64,000 bases of DNA, from NCBI GenBank assembly GCA_963556145.1, contig OY744471.1:2287590-2351589 (forward strand). The letters are read 5' to 3'. Both the position numbers and the translations under genes were made by a program. Below the pieces are notes generated by a model. It did no database searches, was not told where the DNA came from, and was given only the letters and a program-made list of their open reading frames with translations. This DNA is from Hygrocybe punicea. Its lineage: Eukaryota > Basidiomycota > Agaricomycetes > Agaricales > Hygrophoraceae. Below, piece by piece: positions 24,066 to 34,700 of this stretch (the first letter of the stretch is position 1; every line of letters begins with the position of its first letter).

Positions 24066-25339
24066 GTTTGTGGACCTAGGCAGGATTTCGGAGGGGTGGT
24101 ATGAGGAACAGACAGGGATATAATTAATACATCAATACCTTAATAATTGATTACTTTCAGGGTGGTTGATGGAGGGTGGTGACAATTCCACAAACCTTCT
24201 AATTATAAGACATCGGAATTATGTCACCTGACAAGAGTGGCAACGATAAAACAATGAACACGTGCCAAACACGTTGATCAGCAATGTAATCATTTAAATG
24301 TCGAAGGAGCAATATCCACCGAACATGTCCGATTTGTTCGGTGTGTTCAGTGAACATGTTCGGTGGATGTCAATCAACCGGTATGACGGGATATATCACA
24401 CTGAACACATCGAACATGTTCGATGTGTTCAGTGGACATGTTCGGTCAACGTTGGTAAACCAATATAACTAGATTTATGACACCAAACACATCGAACATG
24501 GTGGACATGTTCGGTCAACATTGTTGAACCAATATAACTAGATATACTACACTGAACACATCGAACATGTTCGATGTGTTCGGTGGACATGTTCGGTCAA
24601 CGTTGGTAAACCAATATAACTAGATATATGACACCGAACACATCGAACATGTCCACCAAACACACCGAACATGTTTGATGTGTTTGGTGTTATATATCTA
24701 GTTATATTGGTTCAACAACGTTGACCGAACATGTCCACCATGTTTGATGTGTTCGGTGTCACATATCTAGTTATATTGGTTTACCAACATTGACCGAACA
24801 TGTCCACCAAACACATCGAACATGTTCAATGTGTTCGGTGTAGTATATCTAGTTATATTGGTTCAACAACATTGACCGAACATGTCCACCATGTTTGATG
24901 TGTTCGGTGTCACATATCTAGTTATATTGGTTTACCAACGTTGACCGAACATGTCCACCAAACACATCGAACATGTTCGATGTGTTCGGTGTAGTATATC
25001 TAGTCATACCGATTGATGGACATCCACCAAATATGTCCGGTGACTGAACACACCAAACAACATGTTTGGTGTAGTATACCTAGTCTTTCTACATCCATCC
25101 AACAAGTCAGTATTAGCTTTGGACAACTTCTAAGCTCAAGCCACATCAAAAACATAAACAAATAGATTTGTTGTTTATGCAAAGAAGCCGAACATGAGGT
25201 CGAACATGTGGCGATTGATCTGGTCACATGGTCGTGACATCTGTATTCATAGTCTGGAACGTTGAGTAAAAGATCCGCCCTTTTCTTTTGCTCTCAAATC
25301 GCCTCACACGTCAACCAAAAAACATTTATTTCATCTACC
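24066..25339. repeat. Palindromic TGTTCG/CGAACA array between divergent genes A' and B'
   Basis: From about 24310 to 25060, units of 70-85 bp combine CGAACATGTTCGATGTGTTC with CCAATATAACTAGAT. The units run forward up to about 24655 and in reverse complement after it, so the region is one large imperfect palindrome. It separates the start of A' (minus) from the start of B' (plus, 25340). A related but distinct array occupies the same position in block 2 (53220-53510). Confidence 0.85.
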
Positions 25340-25801
25340 ATGTCCTTGCCAGTCATCAAAACCTCAACTCCTGCCATCAATCCTGCGGCCTTCAAGTACT
25401 GGCCCGATGCACCACCCCAAAAGCTGCAAGAGCTCCATCGCATCTTCCAAATCCAGTACATGGTCCATCCCAAGATTCCGGCACCCAACAAGGACTCCGG
25501 CACCGTCCCCGTCTTTTCTCGTAACTTATATGTACTGAAGACTTACCCGCACGATGCCACCGCCTGAGGCGAGTTATGGCGCGAAATGCCCGAACGATAT
25601 GAGGAACCGCTCCGTCGCTTGATTTATCAAATGGATATGTACATCTACGCGACAGCTGCCATCGCATACAACAAGGCACCCCACTACTCGCCGGACTACG
25701 TCAAAAATGATAAGGAAGGGACCGATTCACTTCAGGATTACCTCAAGTATACTGACACCATCATGGATGAAATTTGGGCAGAAGTCTTGGTGGCGAAACG
25801 G

Positions 25802-25957
25802 TGGAGAGGTACCGAGGTACCTCTCCGGGGGCTCATGCAGGACTCGAGAGGTAAGACGGGATGGATAGGATGATGGACTGACTACTACATCGGGAAGGCT
25901 ACTAACTAGGTCAACCGTGGGAGCCTGGTCACGTGACTGGCAGGTCCCACTACTCCA
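25802..25957 (+). mobile_element. 156-bp TRIM-like (tiny LTR-type) element, copy 1
   Basis: Begins TGGAGAGGTACC and ends ACTACTCCA, flanked by ACGG (25798-25801 and 25958-25961). Gene B shows the empty site. The 5' end is itself a palindrome (GGAGAGGTACC/GGTACCTCTCC), and GTCACGTGAC lies near the 3' end. A relative at 52268-52422 lies in opposite orientation. TG...CA ends, a 4-bp duplication and small size suggest a fungal TRIM LTR. Confidence 0.8.
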
Positions 25958-26233
25958 ACGGGCAAACGAGGTTACCCGTGACTGGTGAAGCAAGATCTTC
26001 GACGATTGGCTCCTCAAAGAGTTTTACGTCGGCAAGCATTCTCCATCGGCATTAATTCAACATGGCGCTGTTAGCACCGAGACCATGCCAGAGGACCTTG
26101 GTGAGTATATATACATATTGGCAGACAAATGGATTATGACATCTGGCATCATAGATTGGGCAAAATACGACGAATCTGTGCCAGCATGGCACAGCGGAAC
26201 CTCTGCAAATGGGTCGTTCGGTGGGCTTCCGGA

Positions 26234-27429
26234 TAGTGATGCCGAAGTTCGGTTCAGAACCAGTCCAAACCCGGTTTGAACCGCAAACCGAACCGAAAAA
26301 CCCGGTTCGGTTTGCAGTTCTGTGGTTTTGAGCGGTTCTGAACCGCGTTTGAACCCGGTTCGAACCGCGAACCGATAGATACGGTTCTTCCCGTCATTTT
26401 GATCCACTGATCATCCAAAACGGTCAAGTATTGAGTGAGTTATGATTAAAACAACTTTTACTCACAATATATATATATATTGGATTTTAAAAATGGCAAT
26501 AACATTATAAATAAAATAGATAAAATTACCAAATTATTTGAGTACATTGCCCACACTAAATGATAATTGGTCCTCTGCTAAGATTAGTTAATTTAACCAA
26601 TATCTGGTCACTCATTAAACTGACTTCAATTTGTAACCAATTATGCAGAAATTCCAAGTTGGTCCAATAGGTGAGTGGATATTGATTATATTAATTAATG
26701 TTAACAGAGAACCCATTACCTTTTGATGAGGGTAATGTACTCAAATAATTTGGTAATCTTACCTATTTTACTTATAATGCTATTTTCATTTTTTAAAATC
26801 ACAATCTATATATTGGGAGGACATCTGTAACGATAAAAATATTCTGGGCAATAAACAGGGTGCCAGTTGGGGTTGGAACCGCTTTGCTTATATCAGTTTG
26901 GGATCGTTGATGGAACCAATAGATGACATGCCAGTGATTGGCATAGCCCACTTCAGGAGGTCGGACCTTGAAAATAGTTTTTGTAGTCTATTCAGGGGGT
27001 CGACCCCCTCCAATAGATATCACATCTCTGTATTATATCTGTACCCCGTTTAGGGTGGGGAGTTCAAATGTTTTTCTGGGGTCTTTGCAGTGTTGGAATC
27101 TCGTCCCAACATGGGGGAAACTATATCCGAATAAAAGATATGTTATGGATGTCCTCCCATTGTGAATAAAAGTTATTTTAATCATAACTCACTCAATACT
27201 TGACCGTTTTGGATGATCAGGGGATCAAAATGAAACTGACAGGTAGGAGAAGCTTTAAATCAAATCGGTTCGGCGTTTGAACCCGGTTTGAACGCGAACC
27301 GAACGCTAAAAAACGGTTCGAAGCGGTTTCAGTTTTGGTTCAGCATTTTGCTGAACCGAACCGGCGGTTTCAGTTCAGGTTTTGCAAAAAACCGAAAAAA
27401 CCGAACCGAACCGAACTTCGGCATCACTA
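26234..27429. mobile_element. hAT-type non-autonomous element (1,196 bp) in gene B'
   Basis: Terminal inverted repeats TAGTGATGCCGAAGTTCGGT / reverse complement, flanked by the 8-bp duplication CTTCCGGA (26226-26233, 27430-27437). Gene B provides the uninterrupted site. Subterminal GGTTCGGTT/AACCGAACC repeats and a long inner inverted repeat (about 26385-26475 with 27165-27235) give a nested foldback structure. There is no transposase; short frames inside are not genes. The 8-bp duplication and TAGTG start fit the hAT superfamily. Confidence 0.9.
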
Positions 27430-28929
27430 CTTCCGGATGCCACAAAGCTCGAAATCATCGGTCATGTTATTGCTTGGTGTAAAGGACATAGTGTCCTCAT
27501 CGATGCCGATGTGGCGGAGGACGATGAAGGTGTGATCTATAATTACATGTGTGAATGTGCTAATAAGATAATACATTTGCACAGAAGAGCCGGTTCCCCA
27601 GGGCAAGGGCAAGGGCAAAGCCAAGTCAAAATCGGTCAAAAAACAGAAGACATCTTCCGCTGGTTTGTACAAATTTTCAACCATAGCGGTGTATAGATGT
27701 ACTGAATATTCAGGTGGCGCAGACAATTCGTCCGAGAAGGACAAAAAGAAGCCCAAGCCCAAGTCCAAGTCCAGTAAGTACTTTCTTTGTCTGTGATTGT
27801 CATACATGCAAACCCTTCATCATGACAGAACGCACAATCAAGTCCAAAGCCGAGGATGACGATGACGGTGAGTTATTGAATTCCGAATATCAAAACGATA
27901 ATCCAACACATTTATTCATGTATAGATGACATAAAGATGGAGGAGGACGTAGCCCCGGTAAAGAAGAAGCGGTCTAAGGCCCAAATGCGTTGTTTTGCGT
28001 GAGAAGTGTTTGAACAAATCCACACCAAGGGTTTCCGGAGTGCGTCGTTGATCGGGAAATTACCTTGTTGTCCTTTAGGAACAAGGATTTAGCTCTTTAA
28101 TAACTCTGGGTTATTCCTATTGGGTGGTTGGGTTGTGGTGTGAATCCTATCAAAGGTTAGCTTTGAGGGATACAACAAATACTTAACAATAATATAAGTC
28201 AGATGTATGACTTATAGAGGATGAGTGAACAGTGAAGTCTTCCCTACTGAAGGTAAAGACTTTGAGTGACAAGAGGTATGCAAGAGTATAAGCGGATAAT
28301 AACTCAAGCAAGTATGAACAGTGTAAGATGAATGAGTGTACAACAGTCAAGTATACAAGTAGCAAGTATACAATGAGCAGAGGTACAATAGAGATGAGCG
28401 ATAGATTATGGATGATGGGCGATAGACGATGGGCGATGGGCGAGTGTAATAGTAGATGTCAAACAAAAGGGAGGTGTGACAAAATACTATGTACAGAATG
28501 AATGAACTGAACAATAGGCAAGTAGAATTGATAATCAAGATATCGGACTTTATTCCGAAGCTTCAAACGCACATTGGCTACTAGTGCAGAATAAAGTACT
28601 GGGATATCTTCGGTGATGATCAATAGAACTTGAAAGAAGATGAATGTGACTGTACTATGTGACAGAACACAAAGACTATATATCAAACAAGTAATAAGGG
28701 AGTATCAATAAATCTGAGATTGATATCCTTAAACAAATGAATGAAGACTTGAACTGCAATTGGTATTTGAGTACTAGCTACTACCAACGTAGGTAATACA
28801 AACAAATACAGATGGGGTGAATCAGAATCTGGGAGAGGGACTGTCCTGTGACTGGGCCTGTCAGATTAGGTGACTGAGCCATCTCCAGCAGAAACGGGGC
28901 TCTATATATACCTATTCTACAGCAGAAGT

Positions 28930-29265
28930 CATACTGAGTCATGGAATGGTATATCAAATGGAGAGCATAGGATATGACTCATAGGGAGTCATATAGAGGA
29001 GAGGCATAGGTTTATGACTCATAAGGAGTCATAATAGTGAAGGGCATGGGGGGGTTATGACTCATAAGGAGTCATAAGAAAGGAAGGCATGGGTTTGTGA
29101 CTCATACAGAGTCAATTAATGAGTCACATAGGTACTATAATCAAAGGAGGGGGCATAATGAGTCAGAATTAGTCATAATGAGTCATGGGTGGTCATAATG
29201 AGTCATGGGGGGTCATGAATATGTCATAAGGGTCATAATTTGTCATGGATAGACCAATGAGTTAC
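28930..29265. repeat. Degenerate GACTCATAAGGAGTCAT-type repeats
   Basis: More than ten GAGTCATA or ATGACTC words; each GACTCAT-GAGTC pair is a small palindrome. Spacing is irregular (30-60 bp). It is not a CRISPR: units are degenerate and the organism is eukaryotic. Confidence 0.75.
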
Positions 29266-29584
29266 ATTTGATGGGAGTGAGTCATGCTGCTGGTCTAATC
29301 TTGGGTGTGTGAATCAAAAGCAAGGGCTGTGCCAGGCTATGCTTCTAGAATCATCTTCCTGAGGCTGTGCTTCTTGATCAATTGATGCCATGCCATGTGT
29401 GTATCCTTATCAGTTAAGAAAAAGATAAGATCAGGGCTGGGCTGTATTTGATCAATTGATATGAAATGTAATGTGCTTCTTGATCAGGGAATGATGGGTG
29501 GCATGTGTTATCTCTATGATTGGAGATAAGGATGTGGCTGTGCTTCTTGTGCTTCTTTGGGCTCTGATAAGATGTTTTGGGGGC

Positions 29585-29785
29585 AGTTAAGATAAGTGTA
29601 TTCCTTCATTTCCTCTGCATAGATAAGGGTTTTCTTGCATGTCCCTTCTGTAGATAAGGGTTTCCTTGCATGTCCCTTGTATAGATAAGGGTTTCATGTA
29701 TGTCCTATGTGCAGATAAGGATTTCCTGTGTGTCCTATATGCAGATAAGGGTATTCCTTTCTACTTCATATGCAGATGGGGGCGT
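29585..29785. repeat. AGATAAGGGTTTCC minisatellite, about 30-bp units
   Basis: Six or so units with AGATAAGGGTTTCCTTGCAT and TGTCCTATGT variants, inside the intron insertion. Confidence 0.75.
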
Positions 29786-30529
29786 TCCAGTATGAATGGT
29801 CCTTGTAATGTGATGTGTGCTGTAGGGATGGTGACTAGTGACAGCATATTACTATGTTTTGATCCAAATCCTGTTTGGATCATGACAATGTTGCTCACCT
29901 TGTTATGATTAATGCACTGACATCTCGCAGTCGCTGTTGAAATTGGGTTGTCGCGCACAAACCCGGCAATCGGCATCGGAGAAATTGACAATGGAGATTA
30001 AGCCACCCATCGCCCCCGAGCCAGATGTTGTGGCACCGGAATCCGCGAAGTTGGACATTTTAGGACCAGAGTGGGCGGGGTTGTTGGATGTTGATAATGA
30101 TATAACCATGGACAACGACGACGTACCTCCCGAACCCAAAAAGATGTCTCCCAGCGATGGTCACGAGGACGGCAAGATGGCAAAGAGGAGGAAATTGGAT
30201 GTTGCTTTGGAGCAAGCGGGCATTATTGCAGAGAAGCTCAACCTGGTGAAGCCACCGAAGAAGTCTCCGACTCCGGGTATGTATTTCAACATTACATCAT
30301 AGGCTGTATATATTCCAATTCTGATCTTCTCCATGTCCTAGGATTCCGTCCCAATACGCGTGCATTGTCACGCCACCAGTCATCGACCCCTGCGGAGCCC
30401 AGCGCTTCATCAATGGACGTGGATTGGAGCAACATCGTTCCACCCGAAATCCTACTCTCAATTCCTCCGAGCCAAACGAGGCCTTCATCCCCCAAGCCGT
30501 CGACATCCAATCTGGATCCTGGGCCTTAA

Positions 30530-31780
30530 TTTTGGATGAGTAAGTCCTTCTTTTGTGGAGTATTCATTATATTTGTCTAAAAAGACTTTATCCCAGTCAT
30601 TGATTTCTGGAAACGTGTGCCCTCAAATGTCCTCCTCATACATCACTACTATTAACATTTGTACAGTGTCTATATGTGTATTTCTTTTTGCTCTGTTAAC
30701 AATGGCTTGTGTTAATGTCCTATGACCATAAGAATTGAGCATGATAGTAAGCATTGATACAACGTAAGGCATCAATCTTGTTGACTGAAAATCTGTTTGT
30801 CTAAAATATATCTTGGTGAATGCATTACTTTCAGTTCAGTCATACAACCACCTACACACTCAACTTGAGAAGGACAACCTGAGATGACTCTCATTCGGGC
30901 TAACGAAAATTCAAATTGAATATATGTAAGAAACCAGAATCACAAACTTTATGGACCTATTAAATGAGGATACAATGATACAAGAGTAACAAAACCCCCT
31001 CTTGTAGTGGAAGATATAACTGTCACTCCAAGGGGAGCTATGACTCTTTGGTACCGGAATAATACAGTATACTTGTGTGGGAATGATACGTACAGCCCCA
31101 TAAAAATGACAATGTATTTCTGACAAGGATGAAGAACAATGATAATTTCCACGAATTACCAAGCAATTGTCAAATATGCACAGTTGTCAAACAGCCTGGT
31201 TGTTCAACTTTAATACCTGTTTTGTCTGTTGAGCAAGCTAGAAATAAATATCACTGAGACTCTGAAGATTAAATCCACAAAATATCTTAAAAGGGGGTAC
31301 CATTGTTCTTCTCAGTCGGTTTGATCAATGTCTTGTCAGCCAGACCCCTAATAAGATCGTAAGGCAGCTATTCATGGTACAGATGCATTTTTGGCCTGTA
31401 TCAAGGCATGTCACGGGAACATGCAATGGAATAAAAAAAAGTAAACACAGATTTCTAAAGATTCAGGCATGCCTTATGATGTTTTGGGAAGAGCTTACAA
31501 ATAATATAATGTCATATGATCAATCCCATTGTGTTAATTGTTATTCATGATCCGAACCACTTGACTAGTTAAATAGATGTACGGGCGGTGTTTCCTCTTA
31601 CTGTCACAAATCCTCATGAATCCCCACAACATCATCCGTGTCTGCATTGCAGGTTTGACTTATCTACATTTCCTTGCAAATGCAACATTATTTCCACAAC
31701 TATGCCAAAATCAACTTATGTATATCCCTCCTGAACCAATTTCCTTGCCTTTGATATTGACCTTGACCCAAGAATTGGGT
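30530..31780. other. 3' flank of gene B', colinear with block 2 (55688-57583)
   Basis: It shares ordered blocks with the flank of gene B: GTCATTGATTTCTGG, CAAATTGAATATATGTAA, GTCATATGATCAATCC, CATGATCCGAACCACTT and TTTGACTTATCTACAT. It therefore marks the right part of a segmental duplication and runs into Helitron-2. No gene is recognised. The long open frame starting at 31577 begins in this flank, so its first codons are not transposon sequence. Confidence 0.7.
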
Positions 31781-34700
31781 GTTTCTCAAAGAAAACTCAT
31801 AGAACATGAGTTTGCCCCAGATCAGGGCAATACAACAATATTGATGCAAATAAATGCAACACAATGTGTAAAGTTCATTCAAATAACAAAAGTTAACTTG
31901 ATGATCGATCTATTATACGTTTGGACTACATTTAAAAATAGCGCGGTCAAAATGCAATTATGTTTTATTCAATATGCCAGAACATATTTCTTACCTCCTA
32001 AATATCTCTTTGCTTTGTATTGTCTTCTCAAACCTATCACTGTCCAATGTCGTTGTAAAATGATCAAGGCATTGCTCATGCAATCGCTATTGAGACCACA
32101 TGATTTCAGATCATATTTATTTCATTGTATTACTAGTTCTCTAACACATGAAACGTTGTTGTGGATCACACTATGTTTCATAATACGACATAGTCGTTCC
32201 AATATAATTGTGTTCAATTTGAATTTATTCAGAAACCTGTTTAAATCGTTATATATAAATTCCCTTCATAGATATCACTTCATTGGTGGTGGTAAACGAA
32301 TACCAACATTCAAGTTTAACCTTCTTCAATCTTTCATGCTCCCATCTAATAATATCAACCATGATTCCGACATGTTATTTGAATACGTGGATCATGTTGA
32401 TCAACAGGCAGCCAACATGGTATATGGAGATAGAAAAAAATATCTGTGGGTCAAAAAGCCTTTGCATGAACTTCTGCCAAAGTTGATGGTGAAGGATATT
32501 GGTGAAATAACAACAATACATGGTATATATTTGTCAAAGACATTACGAAGATTACATGGACAAGATCTATTTGCTGCATTAATGAGGCATAATTGTTCAG
32601 CCTGTGATACTCATGTTTCTATTTTTCATGTGCATGATATTAAATCACATAAAGACCTGTGTAAACAGTGGTACAGAAGACAACAAATGACAGAAACATA
32701 TGAGTGCAGAAAAGAAGAAACTCAGACTAAAATGAAAGAAGAATTGGACAACTCAGATGAGCAATCATTTCCTCCTCCTCCACCATCTATTGAATTGAAG
32801 GAAACCATAATCAGCAACTGGTGCAGAGATACATCACCCGAATGTTTTCAAGAAAGTGGGTGTGCCATGTGCGGTCAATTGGTTGCATTGAGGAACATGT
32901 CTTTATTGTCAAAGACAAAGGTTAATCTGAAAATATTAACTAGAAAAAATATGGGAATCACAAGATGTGAACAACATCATTGTTCTGATCCAATAGAGGA
33001 TATGAAAGGTCCAGTGCTAGATGAGACATGTAAATGGATATGCAAGCCATGTGTGCTCAGTCTAAACAAAGGCCAAACTCCCAAATATGCTTTGGCAAAT
33101 GGACTTTGGATGGGCAGAATTCCTGCACAACTTCAAAATCTAACATTTGCTGAACAACTTTTGATTGCCCGTGTTCGTCACAACAAATGTATTGTTCGTG
33201 TCTCATCTGGGATGCATAAAATGAAAGCAAATGCCATCATGTTTCAAAACCCAACACCAAAGATATATCAATGGTTTCCTCCAACAATTAAAGAACTTGA
33301 TGAAGTGCTAGCATTCATTTTCACTGGTCCTGCCAGACCAACTCCAGAAGACATGGAGCGAACACCGTTATTGGTTCGCCGAAGGCGAGTTTCTGCAGCT
33401 TTAGAATGGCTGAAATTGAACCACATGGATTACTATGATTTAGATATCTCCTATGAAAATCTAGCACAATACCCAGATCATGGAATTCCTGTTGTGATTG
33501 CATATCGACCAGCAGACACAAATAAGGAACCAGAAGCCACTAGTGCACTTGACAATGAAGAGGAAGATGGTGTGGAAGATGGGCCTTGTCCCTTTGTTGT
33601 TAGTGGAGTAACTGGTGATAATCTAGATATTACAAGTCCAAAGGCATTCAAGTTAATAGCTAGAGCGACCAAGCACTTGATAGATGACCATGGTGGTGTT
33701 CTTGCCATAAGCCATGCTAGAAATCCAGAATCATTCTTTAATAATCCTCAATTATATCCTATGATGTTCCCCTGCCTATTTCCATATGGCTTGGGTGGTA
33801 TTAGCAGCATTGACAAAGATATTTTAAGCATCAGTGATATGATGCATAAAAGGCATCTTCTGATGTACCATGACAAAAGATTTCAAACCGATCCCTATTT
33901 CCCACTGATTGCATTTAATCAGGAACAGATTAAAGACAGTACAACTGGAGGATATTTGTTGACTAATAAACATAATTTCAATGATATTGCAGATCGCCTG
34001 ATGAATATCAATACAGCTGTTTTGGATGACCTCTCCAAAAGATTATCTAGAGGTGATAGAGTCAAACCAGATACATTGGAAGAGAAAGCGTGCTATAAAC
34101 TCATTTCTGATCTGGATCACATAGCTGGTCAGGTCAAAGGTTCAATTACTAACAAGAAATACATGCGAAATGAGATTTGGTCTCTGATATCCTATATTGG
34201 TGCTCCGACTTGGTTTATCACTTTTGCACCTGCAGACATCAATCACCCACTATGCTTATATTATGCTGACAACAAAGAAATGTTTTATCCTAAACTACGT
34301 CCACCCCAGGATTGTTACAAACTAATTGCAAACAATCCAGTTGCTGGAGCCCGCTTTTTTCACTTTACTACTGAAATGTTCATCAAACATATATTAGGAA
34401 TAAATGAATCTCATCCTGGCCTTTATGGAAACACATCAGGTTATTATGCAATGGTAGAGCAACAAGGATGTCTTACCTTGCATCTTCATATGCTGTTGTG
34501 GATAAAGGGATGCCTTACACCTCAGGAAATACGTGACAAAATTATGGGTGAAAATTTTGACTTTCAGAAAAGATTAGTGGATTACTTGGAAAGTTTGTGT
34601 GTAGGACAATTCATGACAGGTTCTAAAGATGAGGTATCACAGAAAATGGAACGGACAATGTCAAAACCTGAATATCAACCACCGACATGTGTCATGCCAG

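Larger units (their letters stand above)
27992..29880. mobile_element. About 1.9-kb insertion in a gene B' intron, class unknown
   Basis: Aligning gene B' with gene B (around 55050-55080) shows extra sequence here, starting near TGTTTTGCGTGAG and ending near TTTGGATCATGACA. TG...CA ends hint at an LTR-type unit, but no clear target duplication is seen and no protein is recognised. It contains two minisatellites listed separately and a small stem GATCCAAA/TTTGGATC near its right end. Confidence 0.5.
25340..30529 (+). pseudogene. Gene B', interrupted copy of gene B
   Basis: Nearly identical to gene B over most exons (MSLPVIKTSTPAINPAAF start). It is broken by TGA at 25565-25567 (CAA in gene B), TGA at 25986-25988 (CGA in gene B), a 156-bp TRIM-like insertion (25802), a 1.2-kb hAT-type MITE (26234) and a 1.9-kb insert in an intron (about 27992-29880). 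The 3' exons (29920-30529) remain recognisable: acidic and basic low-complexity sequence with KRRKLD, then FRPNTRALSRHQSSTP and the stop at 30527-30529. Deduced function as for gene B. Confidence 0.85.

Noticed and set aside
22053..24104. KDZ transposase
   Set aside because: The Cys cluster recalls KDZ-associated domains, but no transposase catalytic core is visible in any frame of the window.
24310..25060. Steroid-receptor-type half sites (GAACA/TGTTC)
   Set aside because: The match is to word composition only; fungi lack these receptors, and the words are part of longer repeat units.
28930..29265. CRISPR-like array
   Set aside because: Repeats are short, degenerate and unevenly spaced, and all gene structure is eukaryotic.
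31577..31850. N-terminus of the Helitron-2 protein
   Set aside because: This DNA is also present in the block 2 flank without Helitron-2, so it is pre-insertion sequence.
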